Shown: piece after piece, positions 45,736 through 58,391 of the stretch | Layout of the letters: each line of letters opens with the position of its first letter | Numbering within the stretch: the stretch's first letter is position 1 | NCBI GenBank assembly: GCA_963930655.1 | Contig: OZ005619.1 | Span: forward strand, 930,001-994,000 | Length of the DNA: 64,000 bases | From: Myrica gale | Taxonomy: Eukaryota > Streptophyta > Magnoliopsida > Fagales > Myricaceae | Direction: 5' to 3' | Program-made: the position numbers and the translations under genes | Notes under the pieces: generated by a model | Seen by the model: the letters and a program-made list of their open reading frames with translations, nothing else | What the model was told of the DNA's origin: nothing | Databases searched by the model: none

Positions 45736-48145
45736 TTGCAACGTCATAGTTAAGAAAGTGTTTGAAAATTAATTAGGTTATGAAAGTTTAAAGCTAATGC
45801 TATTGAAGATAAAGAAAACTTTCTTAAAGAGTGATGATGCTAGTTAGACTTTCCCTCACCCTCCCTTCCCCATAAATCAACATAGAATCTGCAACAATTT
45901 CAAAGAGTTAAAAGCACTTCATAACGGTGAGGGGGGAGAGTTCATCACAAAGTTTACCATCTTACACATAAGAATCCTTGATTAGGTAGTTCAAATTCTT
46001 TATACGGCAGTGTTTGACCGTTAAAATTTTAAGTTACAAGAGTTATTGAAAAAATAAAAATATTTTATGGGAGTTAATAAAAAAATAAAGAGAAAAGATT
46101 TGAATGCATATTATAATGAAAAATAATAATTTGATAGAAGAGAGACAAATTATTTTTTAATTAAGTTCAAAATTTTGACAAATACTAATAGTTTTGACAT
46201 AAGAGTATAATTCCTTTTTATTTCAACACTAATATACTATTTCACGGAGCTAATATCTAAAATATGAAAGAAAGCGGTCTTCCCACCACTTTTTTTCCCA
46301 GTCGTTTATCACAATAATTTCAACATAATGTTTAAAGTTTCCAACTCTTGAAATGTTTTGCCGTCCCTTGTTTATTTACGGCGGTGAGCACATCCTTAAA
46401 AGGTGGCATAAATCTTTTCTAATGACTGTTCGGCCAGTGTACAATAAGTACTTGTGCAGGTCCATGACATGCACAAATTTAAGGCGTACGGATTGATTAG
46501 GATAGACTGGTCCCTTTTAAAACCGAACATTATTGCCAAATGCAAATAGACTAAACTCATCCACCTTGTCTTCTCGAGGAACTTTGGATGTCCAATCAAG
46601 CAGTTCAGGGCCATGATTGCGAACTCAAGCAGTTTTGTTTTCTCCTCCTATGGTCCACTTTGTTTAAATTTATTTTCATTCACAAACTGGGCATCAAATA
46701 CAAGCATCCTAGTTCCAAAACAAGATGTTAAAAGATTCCTGTGATCCCAAATCCCTGAAGAATCTATTAACTTCCCTTCGTTGGAGCATCATAGTGAGTA
46801 ATTATTTGAAAAAATAAAAATAAAAAACATTATACTGAGTTACATATGGACTTGTGCATGCAGTATCGATCACCTTTTTTTACGATTGTTATTTATGGAA
46901 CTTTGTTTGAAGATCAAGTTTGCTGGCATTAATGATGATTAAGACACAATCTGAGTATAATATAAAAAGTTAGGGGATGTTTGATTATGCATAGTAATTA
47001 TGTCGGTTGATTACTTGTTACTCCTCAGTCCACACCCCTCTATCAATGCAAATCATTACAGGACTGAATGCTTCTTCCTCCCCACTTCCTTTTCTGTCGG
47101 GTCTTGGCGTGATGAATTCCCCCCTCTCCATGTCATTGCCTTTTGTTTTTTATATTGCTTTTTCTAAATCCGCGTTAAATATCATTGTTTAATGCAGACA
47201 CCTTATAGCTGATGAAGAAGACACCTTTGCCATGTGCAAAAAATAATATTTTTTTCCCTGCTCTGCTAGAAGTTGGGCCGTTCTCAACCTTTCAAAACCT
47301 CAGTGGCTGGTGAGGTTTTGTGATTATCAAATGGAAGGAGCCCAAATTGTTGATGTCAAGCTTGATCATCCTCCCTAATAACCCATTATAATGCCCCCAC
47401 CACAAATGTCAAAAGAAAGGACAGAAAAAGGAGAGAGAAGGGTTTATGGGGCTAAGTCAATGATCAAGACCATAGTGTTAAGTCCAATTCACATTATGAT
47501 GTAAACTTAAACTGCTTTACACAGTTTGGTTCGTATCAGATGGCTCAACATGATATGACACACACTACACTAACCTTTTTTCTTTCTCTCTCTCTCTCTT
47601 TTCTCTGGGGATGCCCCAAAGTGAATGGTTCAGATGGTTGATTATGTGGGATAGTCATGGTCCTTCCAATCCTACAGACTCATATACTTCCTAAAGAGCA
47701 TTAGTTCACTTGAGAAAATGGGGTGGGAGGAAACTTTTTCAAAGGGTTAAATTCAGCAAAATCGGTTCTCCACTCCCATCTTTTCGTAAACAAATCAACG
47801 AAACGCGGATTACCCTTTCGTAGTCAAAAGCTAACTCCAATAGAAGTATTCAACGAACAAGTTCAAATTATCTTCAACTGGTAAGTGTTATGTAGAAGGT
47901 TATTGTCTTTCAGTTAGACATTAAAGACACGAGTACTTGTCCTTTCCTTTTAGGAAAGGCAAGCAAAGTTTACCTTCCTCACAGAAGATGCCTATATAAC
48001 CTCCCTCTTATCTTAGCGAAGAACAACTTAATTAATCCCTTGTTAGAAAGCTAAATCTCTCTAGCTTTCTAACAATTTAAACTTAAAATTAATAATATGC
48101 TATGCAACATCTTTTCCAGTATAGTTTAGCTAACACTCTAGATTA

Positions 48146-48337
48146 GGGGATGTTTGTAAATTTTGGGTATTGGGATTTTGGAAATATTATAAAGTAAAAA
48201 TATGTTATGAGAATCGGTGAAAAAGTGAAGAAAGAGAATATTTTTAATAAATATTATAATAATAAAAAATTATGTAATGAATTTTTTATTATTAAATCTA
48301 AATTTTTGAACCTAAATTATTGTGCCTCAAACAAGAC
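48146..48337. mobile_element. Tourist-like MITE
   Basis: 192 bp flanked by TTA (48143-48145 and 48338-48340). The ends GGGGATGTTTG and CAAACAAGAC are inverted repeats. The interior GTGAAAAAGTGAAGAAAGAG is shared with the group. Confidence 0.75.
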
Positions 48338-48380
48338 TTAGATGTTCAGACTCCAGAACTCAGAGGAAGTGAGGAACTAA

Positions 48381-48569
48381 GGTTATATTTGTGTTGAAAT
48401 TTTTTTGGTATTGAATTTAGTATAAGTATTGGGTTTAGTGAAAAAGTGAAAAGTGGTACTTTTTTTTTTTTTTGTAATTTTTATATTTTTTGATGAGAAA
48501 GAGATTATATTATAGTATTTTATTGTGAGTTGGTGAAATATTTTGTGAAATTTTTGGTGCAAACACAAC
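48381..48569. mobile_element. Tourist-like MITE
   Basis: GGTTATATTTGTGTTGAAAT at the left pairs with the complement of GGTGCAAACACAAC at the right; preceded by TAA, followed by GAA. The interior matches 44111-44290 (GTGAAAAAGTGAA, AAGAGATTATATTATAGT). About 40 bp from the preceding MITE. Confidence 0.7.
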
Positions 48570-49701
48570 GAAATAGTCAATTTTGGTTTCTGTCAATTTT
48601 TAAATTTCTGTAAAAGGTGGGTCAGAATCGGTAGTCATTGGGAAAACGACTTTTTTTAAGCCAGTTGTAGAAAACTTGTTGGGAATGTACGTTATTAGAG
48701 TGTTTATGAATACAGATCCTATTTATTTTAGAAAATTTATGTGAGATCCAATTGAATTTCAGGGGGATGCAATTCTAACATTGCAGGAGTGCATGCTCTG
48801 TTTATAAGGATACCTACTTCCATCAAACTACCTTTAGAAAAATCTGCTGTGAATAAAAGAAACGGCCTTAGAAAAGGTAAATATTTCAGAAGGCAGTAGA
48901 ATTTTAGTTAGAGAAAAAAGGCAAACCACTTGCTCCATTGAGAGAGACTATCATTAACACTCAATGAAGAATCATTGAATTCCTACCAACAAGCTCTGAA
49001 TAAATTCACCAACCCATGACTGATACTTGAACTCAATTCACATCATTCACGAAGCCCAACCTCTGACTACCCGTGCTGCTTCCCTTCCCAATATACTCCT
49101 CTGTAAGTCTCTTTCTCCCTCTCAGAAGAGACGCACCATGTTTTCACTATTCAATTAAAAAAAATTGAGCTTTTTTACGAAATTATGGCAGCAATTCTGG
49201 AGCTTGCCTCGCATTCTGAACAGAGACAAAATGGTTCCTTCACTTGGGATGTTTGTCTTTTTGTTGGCTTTCAGTAACTTGCAAAGGCAGACAAGAGAAG
49301 ACTTACATTCTCAAGTGAATGCTCAGAAGTTCCATAGCACTCAAATTCTCGCTTGTTATCTGAATACTGCAACCTATAGATATGTTCTTGCGGTCGGTTT
49401 TTGGGGCTTTCTTGGCAACAGGCACCCCTATGTCTTCAGGGGTAGTGTGCGTGTCTATTAGAGTTTAAGCTCAGCAATCATATTTTCTTGTAACCCCAAA
49501 ACATCTGTGGACTGGGTGGTGTGAGTTTCTGGATTTTACGGAGTTGCAGAAACCAGTAAATTATTGTCTGAGATGTACCAGAAGCATTTATGATTGAGTG
49601 GTGGCGGTTTGGAAGCTTTCGGAGAGGGTTTTGAACTGGTAGGACGTTTGGGGTTCAATTTTCTTCTTCTGTTGTTTCTTAGTTTTAGACCTCGTTCAGC
49701 A

Positions 49702-52263
49702 ATGGGTTTGGGTTTCTTTGGCTCCATTTTGGTTCTCACACTGTTCTTCAAGCTTTTGGCTTCTCAACAACCCAACACAGATGGGTTCTTTATCTCTGAG
49801 TTTTTTAAGAACATGGGTTTAACCTCTTCACAAATCTACAACTTTTCCGCTCCTGTTTGCTCTTGGCAAGGGGTTTTCTGTGAGAAAATGGATGTTGTTG
49901 CTTTAGAAGCTTCTGGTCTGGGCCTGACTGGTTCGATTCCTGACACTACCATTGGCAAGCTCACCAAGCTTCAATCTTTGAACCTTAGTAACAACAACAT
50001 CACTGGCTTGCCTTCAGATTTGTGGAGTTTAGGCTCTCTCAATAGCCTTAATCTTTCCAGTAACAGGATTTCAGGGTCCCTGCCTAACAACATTGGCAAT
50101 TTTGGATTCCTTGAAATCTTAGACCTTTCAAGCAATAATTTCTCCGGGGAAATTCCATCATCCATAAGCTCCCTCGTTAGTCTGCGAGTCCTTAAACTCG
50201 ATCAAAATGGGTTTGAGCAGAGCATCCCATCAGGAATTCTGAATTGTCCGTCTCTGGTTACCATTGATGTTTCATCGAATCGGCTAAATGGGTCTCTTCC
50301 AGATGGTTTTGGTGCTGCATTGCCCAGGCTCAAGACCTTGAACCTTGCAGGAAATGAAATTAATGGCCGGGATTCAGATTTCTCAAAAATGAAATCCATT
50401 TCTAGCCTTAATATTTCGGGAAATTTGTTTCAGGGTTCTGTAATGGGTGTGTTTCAGGAGCAGCTGGAGGTTATAGACCTGAGCAGGAACCAGTTTCAAG
50501 GTCACATTTCTCAGGTACAATTCAATGCAAGTTACAGTTGGTCTCGTTTGGTTCACCTAGACTTGTCTGAGAATCAGCTCAGTGGAGAAATTTTACAAAA
50601 TTTTAGTCAAGCCCATAATCTCAAACACCTTAGTCTTGCATGCAATAGATTTGCCAGACAAGGGTTCCCAAGAATTGCAAAGCTTTTGAGCTTAGAATAT
50701 CTCAATCTCTCTAAAACTGGTCTCACCGGTCACATTCCTGGTGAAATCTCAGAGTTGATTAATTTGGATACTCTTGATCTTTCTGTGAACCATCTTACGG
50801 GGAAAATTCCTGTACTAAGCACCATAAACCTCCAAGTTCTGGATATTTCACAAAACAACTTCAGTGGAGAAGTTCCTTTGTCTCTCTTAGAGAAACTCCC
50901 ACGGATGGAGATGTTCAACTTCTCTTACAATAATCTTAGCCTCTGTGCTTCCGAGTTCTCACCTGATACACTCAAAACAGCCTTCTTGGGTTCATCGAAC
51001 AGCTGTCCAATTGCTGCAAATCCTGACCTCTTCAACAGAAGAACCTCTAAACACAAGGGAATGAAGCTTGCTCTGGCTTTAACCCTCTCAATGATTTGCT
51101 TGCTCGCTGGGCTACTGCTATTCCTAGCTTTCGGTTGCAGAAGGAAAACTAGAATGTGGGCTGTAAAGCAGACCTCGTACAAAGAACAACAAAATATTTC
51201 AGGCCCCTTTTCATTCCACACTGATTCGACCACATGGGTGGCTGATTTTAAGCATGCAAATTCAGTGCCTGTAGTGATTTTTGAGAAACCATTGTTGAAT
51301 ATCACATTTGCAGACCTCCTATCCGCGACTTCAAATTTTGACCGCGGCACCCTTTTGGCTGAAGGAAAATTTGGTCCAGTTTATCGAGGATTTCTACCTG
51401 GTGGAATCCATGTAGCAGTGAAAGTTTTTGTCCATGGGTCTACATTGACTGACCATGAAGCTGCAAGAGAGCTCGAGTATCTTGGTCGAATCAAACACCC
51501 GAACCTTGTTCCACTGACAGGATATTGCTTAGCAGGAGATCAAAGAATTGCCATCTACGATTACATGGAGAATGGGAACTTGCAGAATTTGCTTCATGAC
51601 TTGCCGCTTGGGGTTCAGACTACAGAGGATTGGAGCACAGATACATGGGAAGAAGAGAATGTTAATGGAATTCAAAACATTGGCTCTGAAGGGTTGCTAA
51701 CAACCTGGACATTCCGTCACAAAATTGCACTAGGCACAGCCCGAGCGCTGGCGTTTCTCCATCACGGCTGCTCACCTCCAATTATTCATAGAGATGTCAA
51801 AGCTAGCAGTGTGTATCTGGATTATGACTTGGAGCCAAGATTAACTGATTTTGGTCTGGCTAAAGTATTTGGCCATGGTTTGGACGAGGAGATAGCCAGT
51901 GGGTCACTGGGGTATATGCCACCAGAGTTTTCTCAACCAGAATGCGATTCTCTAACACCAAAATCTGATGTATATTGCTTTGGGGTTATTCTCTTTGAAC
52001 TAATTACAGGGAAGAAGCCCATGGGAGACGACTATCCTGAGGAGAAAGAAGGAAATTTGGTGAGTTGGGTTAGAGCATCAGTGAGGAAGAACCTAGGATC
52101 AAGAGCTATTGATCCAAAAATACGTGATACAGGACCTGATGAACAAATGGAGGAGGCCCTCAAGATTGGATATCTGTGCACGGCCGACCTTCCCTCAAAG
52201 AGACCGACTATGCAGCAAATAGTTGGACTTCTTAAGGATATTGAACCAACATCTCATCCGTGA
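49702..52263 (+). CDS. LRR receptor-like kinase, At2g24230 type
   Basis: Plasma-membrane receptor kinase of 853 aa in one exon, the same length as I recall for Arabidopsis At2g24230. ATG 49702 is chosen because [16 protein letters not shown] is a signal peptide and matches the family; the frame is open further upstream but without an ATG. Order: signal peptide 1-23, N-terminal cap with [13 protein letters not shown], about 14 leucine-rich repeats (residues 65-430), membrane span about 455-478 followed by GCRRKTR, juxtamembrane, kinase domain 535-850. Kinase motifs: AEGKFGPVY loop, VAVK lysine K574, HRDVK at 696-700, DFG at 716-718, [10 protein letters not shown] activation segment. All key residues are present, so it may be active, although the glycine loop lacks its first glycine. 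Ligand unknown. The spacing [18 protein letters not shown] is typical of the clade. Confidence 0.93.
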   Translation: MGLGFFGSILVLTLFFKLLASQQPNTDGFFISEFFKNMGLTSSQIYNFSAPVCSWQGVFCEKMDVVALEASGLGLTGSIPDTTIGKLTKLQSLNLSNNNITGLPSDLWSLGSLNSLNLSSNRISGSLPNNIGNFGFLEILDLSSNNFSGEIPSSISSLVSLRVLKLDQNGFEQSIPSGILNCPSLVTIDVSSNRLNGSLPDGFGAALPRLKTLNLAGNEINGRDSDFSKMKSISSLNISGNLFQGSVMGVFQEQLEVIDLSRNQFQGHISQVQFNASYSWSRLVHLDLSENQLSGEILQNFSQAHNLKHLSLACNRFARQGFPRIAKLLSLEYLNLSKTGLTGHIPGEISELINLDTLDLSVNHLTGKIPVLSTINLQVLDISQNNFSGEVPLSLLEKLPRMEMFNFSYNNLSLCASEFSPDTLKTAFLGSSNSCPIAANPDLFNRRTSKHKGMKLALALTLSMICLLAGLLLFLAFGCRRKTRMWAVKQTSYKEQQNISGPFSFHTDSTTWVADFKHANSVPVVIFEKPLLNITFADLLSATSNFDRGTLLAEGKFGPVYRGFLPGGIHVAVKVFVHGSTLTDHEAARELEYLGRIKHPNLVPLTGYCLAGDQRIAIYDYMENGNLQNLLHDLPLGVQTTEDWSTDTWEEENVNGIQNIGSEGLLTTWTFRHKIALGTARALAFLHHGCSPPIIHRDVKASSVYLDYDLEPRLTDFGLAKVFGHGLDEEIASGSLGYMPPEFSQPECDSLTPKSDVYCFGVILFELITGKKPMGDDYPEEKEGNLVSWVRASVRKNLGSRAIDPKIRDTGPDEQMEEALKIGYLCTADLPSKRPTMQQIVGLLKDIEPTSHP

Positions 52264-55200
52264 AGAAGAAACATGAAAACAATGTGGAAGTTCCTCATGT
52301 TGCTTTTTAGATTCTTTTTTATTTGGTGGGTTGTGTGTGTTCTTTCTATGCTGCCGTGGAAGGTCGTGTACAGTGCTCTTGAAGTTGTCTTTGGTTTCGA
52401 TGTCTTTTTTCTACCTTTCCATTGATGGTGGCATACAAGCCTAATATACACATAAAAAGGAGTTTTTTGCCCCCTACGCCAAAGGATGAGTTTGATTCGC
52501 TATTGCTGTGCAAATGGTATCTTCTTTCGGTGTTAGTTGTACTAGAGTTCTTTTTCCGGTTCTTCTATAGTTCATTTGGTCCCACCTTTGCACAGATAAG
52601 TATCTAAAACAATTTAGCTTAATCTTAATAAGCATGGTGTGAAGATGGGAGCATGGGTTTCGTTTCTGTTAGAATTTAATCCCTTGGAATGAGGACTCAA
52701 AGCTGACATTGGCAGCAATGGTTTACGGGTCTCTCTTGGAGGCATGTGCTTTTGGTCTTTTGGACCTATGGTTGCTGCATGAAATTTGAATTTGTATGCT
52801 TGTATATGTACTCTTCTATCATACTATTTCCAATTACAATAGGTTGTAGGCGTGGTGCTAGAGTTATGGCGCATAACCTTTAGAATGAAGCTATGGACCA
52901 CCTCTGCACCAAGTACTGAAAATGGTTGTATGTTTATGGTGGCTATGCACATGCAAGAAAAAGTAGCTACATTGGTCAACGAATTTGGTTACAAGCGGAT
53001 GGAATTTGGCACCCATATAAAGAAAAAACGTAGCCCTTTTTGTGAATGTGCAAATTCGAGCCTGTGTCAACAACCTACAGGAGAAGGAGAAAGAGAGACA
53101 GATTCCTTCCAAATATGATATATTTTTATTATTTACGTATATAGCTATTTCTATGAAGTTTATGTACATGAATGATATAAAACTAACTTAGAAAAAGAAG
53201 AAGAAGAATGATATAAAACTAGAGTGTAGTGAACGACTACAGATACTGGGAAGACGGATGTTTACATCATTATAATATGAAGTGAACCTGTATTACCTTT
53301 CTGTTTTTACCCCATGGGCAAATAAACCCGCATTATCTGATAAGGACATGATCATTATAATTCCCAAAACAGGGTCGGTTAATTGGTTTGGTTCTTGATC
53401 ATGTCTCTTTGTTTCGAACTTCTTGAGATTTGGACAAAGAGCAAAACAAGTTCAGCTACAAAACAAAACAGAAACTGTCCTTTTTGGTTGTGGCTGTGAT
53501 TATTCTTACCCAGTATCAGTAAATGGTCACCAAAATGATCATCCCCTGGTCTGGTTTCTATCTCGTGTGGCACTTTCCCCACTTGGCATGTACGAAGAAT
53601 AACTCTTCCTATGATTTCTAGACTACTAATAAACTACATAATAAACAAACAATTTTTTTTTTTAATAACCTAATGACCGGCTTTAAGTACCTGTCCAAAA
53701 TTCCCACCTCCCCTATGAATACCGGCATCACATGAGCAACTGTGTAAAAGAGGTTAGATCTGTTGATTGAGGTCTTGACGCAAGTCTTATGTTCCAGTTG
53801 GTGGGAATGATAATTTCTCAAGCAATCATTATGGGGTACAGCCCCAAATCATGATTTAAAAGGTCTATCTATGGATTCTATGCCGATTGCCATATTTAAT
53901 TGCTTGTAGGACTCGCATCATTCATTCACTACTCTGACTTCAGAAAGATCTTCCACTTTGTTAAAGTGGGTCTGATGCCTGATTCAAGAAAAGATGATCT
54001 TCACATTGGTGTTTGATTGGACTTTTAAACTCTGCATACACCCAAACCTTTCCAAAAAAACTCTGTTGAAGTCTTTCTGGTCCGTAGCTTTGGATATCTA
54101 ACAACTGAAACAGAGCCATGACCCATTTATCCACATCTATTCAAGTAGTCTGGAAGGCAGAGATAGAACAAAGAATGTCCAGTCTAATGACATCTATAGG
54201 CCTTGGTTTCATGGGCCAATTGTCTCCAAACCTCAATTGAAGGCTTGAAGCAGCATTTTCTCCCCATATTTAACATGTTTTGGGTTCTTGGATTCAGAAG
54301 ATATATCTGTTTCCTTGTTTTCTAGTGGGCAGTTTCCCTCCCCACCTCTTTTGCCCACCACCAAAGTCACCTCATGTTTGTCTAACTGGGATTGCCCTTT
54401 TAGTCTACACAAATAAGCACCACTGTTTATAGTCAAACTTGAAAAGCAACCTTTGCAGATAAAAGAAGAAAAATTCCTTTGTGATAGGATAGGTACAAAT
54501 GCCTTCACATATCACTAGCTCCCTTTTGTCTCACCTCTCACTTGCGTAGCTGCACAGCAAGGGTCCATTGCTACAGTGTCAGCATCTCGAGACACAGATA
54601 ACTTTGCCTTTGAATATAAACGATCCTGAACTGATCATGTTGTTATATCTCCTATCACTCCAAAATGTATAAAACATAACTAAATGATCAAAAATCGATT
54701 TTAATGCTAACAAAATATGATTTTTTTTAGCCAATTTTGGACCCCCCAACACCCCCTGACTTCGTCCCTGGTACTCATTGTCTTCGACTGCTGCACGAAG
54801 ATCCCACCTTTTGATCTTTCTAATCCAAGAAGTAAGAAAGGAAGAGGAATTGGTGTTGCTGCCAAAGTGAAACTTCACCACATCCTTCCCTTGAAAATGA
54901 TGTAGGGACTAGAAAACTACAATTTTTTTTTCTCTTTGATGTTCTTTTGTCAGAATGGTTTGTGGAATTGTTTTCTTATTGGAAGAACAAATTCCCGGGG
55001 ACCAAGCGGCGCCTGTGGCTTGGGCATCGGATGTTTATCCTCACAGCATCTTTAGAGAAGAGATTAGAGAAGGTGGGAGCCACTAAGATTGGGCATTAGA
55101 AGAAGACTGGCTCTCTTTTGGCCCAAACCTCATCATGACACGTTTTGCAAAAAGAGAAGTGTACAAGGAAAAATAATGTGGAATTTTTTCTGACCGGAAA

Positions 55201-55564
55201 AATTTAATATCAATTTCTTAGAATCTGGAGTACGCATATATGAAACAAAAAAAGATTAAGGCTTCTTATAATTTTCTAGCAATTTATTTGTTCGTGGGCA
55301 ACATCAACCGAAATCTTTTATTTTTTATAAAAAAAAAAAGGTGCAACCATAGGTGACTACCCTACCTGGACGTTACTGGCCTCTATTCGCTAGAGAATCG
55401 TCTCATACAGCCATACAGGTCTAGATCGAGGAAAGCATGTACTTTTAAGGAGATTGGGTATGTTGGTTTGTAAAAGTATTTTAAAATACAATAAAATTTA
55501 ATAAAGTCGTCCTCTTCATTCGCTTAGAGAACAAAGCAGAGAGACAGAAAGAGTGTTTACGAAA
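52264..55564. other. Spacer between the receptor kinase and eIF5A
   Basis: The first few hundred bases are the kinase 3' UTR; the last few hundred are the eIF5A promoter and leader, with CAGAGAGACAGAAAGAG just before the start. No gene, and no repeat that I can classify, in between; a short AGGGACGAAGTCAGGGGGTG (minus, near 54750-54770) looks transposon-like but could not be assigned. Confidence 0.5.
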
Positions 55565-57607
55565 ATGTCGGACGAGGAGCACCACTTCGAGTCCAAGGCC
55601 GACGCAGGAGCTTCAAAGACCTACCCTCAGCAAGCTGGTACCATTCGTAAGAATGGCTATATCGTTATCAAGAATAGGCCTTGCAAGGTTCTCTCTATTT
55701 TTCATTCCCCTTGACCTCTTCTTTTGGGATTCTTTTTATAAAAATTATGTGAATTCTTATCTGGGCTTGTTTTACTCTACCGGATCTTTGGTGGGTTTAG
55801 TTTAGTCTAATTAGGAATAGAATATTCGTTGTTGTGTATTTGTTAGGATTTTCTGGCGGAATGAATTGTGTGCAGGGGTCGTGTGGTGATTTGTTGGTTC
55901 TTTAGAACTAGTCAACTAAAGTGGTGGTTTTTGGTTGGAACAATCAAATTTGGTAGCAATAAAAGCGAGTGTTTGAGTATGTTTGCATGCGAGCCTGTCT
56001 TTGGTGACAGACGTTGAAGCTTAAAGTAGTTGCCTGCTCTGCTGCATGTCAAAAATTTGCTAATGTCAAAAATAGCATCTTGGAGGTTTAAGGTCTGCAT
56101 GTGCCCGCGTGATTGCTAGTCTTTTCTGAGGGTAGATACTTTGAAATTACCTCCCCATTTATAATCATATGGGTTTCTCTGACTTTCAAAGGATTGCAAC
56201 CAAAGTGTTTTCTGCTTTCATAAATTGTTCTAAGATCTGGATGGTAATAATTACCATAAATTCTAATGTGGTGCTTCGCATTGTCGCACTGAAGCATCCG
56301 GTTGCTCTCCATCGAGTGAAAGAGCAATGGGATGAATATAATCGTACTAATACTTGAATTGTGAGAGAAACAATGGCTTATAACTAGAGTTATGTAGATT
56401 GTTTTGCTTTGCCTCTCTTGTTTAATGTTGAACCTTTCATCTGTTTTTGCTTAAAATGAAGGCTGTAGCATGGTGTTGTAATGTCTTAAGAATACATTCT
56501 TTTTGTTGTTTCAATCCATAAGCTGTGTGTTCTGGCGGGTTTTTCAAACAGGTTGTGGAAGTTTCCACTTCAAAGACAGGCAAGCATGGACACGCCAAGT
56601 GCCACTTTGTGGCAATTGACATATTTAATGGGAAAAAGCTTGAGGATATTGTTCCTTCATCCCACAACTGTGATGTAAAGCTATTTCCAATTTTGCTTAA
56701 AATGACGGTGTGCTATTGTGTTGGTGCACATTCCTTGATGGTCCTGTTGATTCTTTTTTTTTTCTTTTTTCTTTTTGTAGGTTCCTCATGTTAATCGTAC
56801 TGACTATCAGTTGATTGATATCTCTGAAGATGGTTTTGTAAGTATTCTTTATTAGTCATTCCCAATTTTTGGTTTCAGGCAATGCTTTCATTGTGATCTA
56901 ATTGACGATAGAGGGAATCAAATGTGTTATATGTCGAGAGGACTTTATGCTTTTCCAAATTGAGATTCTTCACCTTGGCGTTTGTTTTGGGTACTTCCAA
57001 GTCATTTCCTTTGTGTCAGCTTGCCTGCACTTCTGAATTTACAGAAAGTTATAACATGAAGAGTGCAACAAAATCTGCACGGAAGAATACTACTACCTTA
57101 CTTAAAGTAATTGGAATTCAATATTCATAGTGGCCTATTTAATGCAGACGAAACATCCTCTCTTCATTTGTAAAAAAAAGCACAATAATGGAGAGAGAGA
57201 GAGAGAGAGAAGAAAACAAGCAACATCTTCAGCTTTAGTGCCCTGACTGAGTGTAGAATCTGATGTTAACCCAAGGAAATTTTGTCTTGTAGGTGAGTCT
57301 TTTAATGGAGAATGGAGACACAAAGGATGATCTGAGGCTCCCCACCGATGAAAATATGCTCAGCCAGGTATCTTATTTAGAACGTTTCAAGATCCTGCCA
57401 ATTGCTTATGCATCAAAAGCATTGGAGTGCCGTCTTTCTTCTTTAGATTCTTCATATCTGGTCTCTTCAGACTAATGGTTTTTGCATTTACTTGTTTCAC
57501 AGATTAAAGATGGGTTTGGCGAAGGAAAAGACCTTGTGTTGAGCGTCATGTCTGCAATGGGAGAGGAGCAGATCTGTGCCCTTAAGGACATTGGCCCCAA
57601 AAATTAA
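55565..57607 (+). CDS. EIF5A: Eukaryotic translation initiation factor 5A
   Basis: Small cytosolic protein that promotes translation elongation and termination at difficult peptide bonds after hypusine modification. Five coding exons: 55565-55687, 56552-56674, 56781-56837, 57293-57367, 57503-57607; 160 aa, the normal plant size, with every phase zero. The start [20 protein letters not shown] is the plant N-terminus. The N-terminal SH3-like domain carries the loop [12 protein letters not shown], where K52 (between G and H) is the hypusine site; the C-terminal OB fold begins near [11 protein letters not shown] and ends ALKDIGPKN. No break. Intron 3 has a (GA)n run near 57190-57210. Probably broadly expressed, as for the family; no specific regulatory site was read. 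Confidence 0.96.
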
Positions 57608-58391
57608 ACACGATGCTATAGCAGTAGCTATGGCTGATGGCAAAATTAAACTCGTCCTTTAGATCTGACAGGGATGTTATTTACTGGGTATGCAATAAGT
57701 TGTCATAAGATGGGATTTAACCTTGTATAAGTTATAAGCATTTAGCTGTGGTTGAAGTCTTGTCAGGCTTGTTAATGGGAAAACATAAACGTGGGGGCTC
57801 CTTTCCCCTCAAGGGTGACCTAAGTTTACGGCAGGACGGGACTTACATAATTGTAACTATTATGTTTTATCATTGTTTCGGTTTTAGCTGTTCCATTTTG
57901 CATCTTTGTGTTATCCGGAATTGCCTGTTTTAGTATAGCTTTGCGTGGTCTTACTTCGCCAACTTCAGGGGCGAACTCCTTGTCTATGCTGCTAGAGTTA
58001 GCTCTAATTGAGATATTGGACCCCAATGAATATGAAGCAATTAGTAAGGTTTCCACGCGGGTTCATTAGCCGTGATAGTTTATACCTTCTACAACCATAA
58101 AGAACTAATATGGGCTAATTCTAACTAAGATAGTTTCCCTGGATCCACTATTTGGAGAAACAGGGGGCGAGCAAGAGTGGCTGTCAAGGAAGCCTCCTTT
58201 CGTGGGCTTGAAAATGGTGCAATTTGAAGGGAATGCACAGCTCGTCATTTGAGCTATCTCGGAGGTCCAGAAGGCGCGCAGTTGATCCGAACGATGGGCG
58301 CAGAGCAAGGCGCATGAACTAGCAGATGGGCTGCTGAGAAAAAAAAAATCATGGCTTGGTTCCTTTAAACATGCTTCTGTCTGATCTATTA
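57608..58391. other. eIF5A 3' region and spacer
   Basis: 3' UTR followed by unclassified sequence. On the plus strand near 58290-58330, WAQSKAHELAD resembles the end of a LINE RNase H domain, but the evidence is too short to call. No gene. Confidence 0.45.

Larger units (their letters stand above)
44939..49701. other. Gene-poor spacer upstream of the receptor kinase
   Basis: No gene supported across 4.7 kb. It contains a possible SINE (45480-45735), two MITEs (48146-48337, 48381-48569), a weak MITE-like stretch at 46010-46200, a (CT)n run near 47585 and, at the right end, the presumed promoter and leader of the kinase. Frames at 46396-46614, 47007-47192 and 49165-49461 show no domains. Confidence 0.55.

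Noticed and set aside
46010-46200. MITE-like stretch with AAAATTTTAAG and CAAAATTTTGAC
   Set aside because: Ends do not pair well enough and no target duplication was found; left out as a feature.
49165-49461. 98-codon frame upstream of the receptor kinase
   Set aside because: No ATG at its first codon, no domain; it lies in the presumed promoter or leader.
49594-49701. N-terminal extension of the receptor kinase
   Set aside because: The frame is open but has no ATG there; the signal peptide begins at 49702 and length then matches the Arabidopsis protein.
57955-58340. Possible plus-strand LINE RNase H tail
   Set aside because: Only a short WAQSKAHELAD-like stretch is readable; not enough to call.
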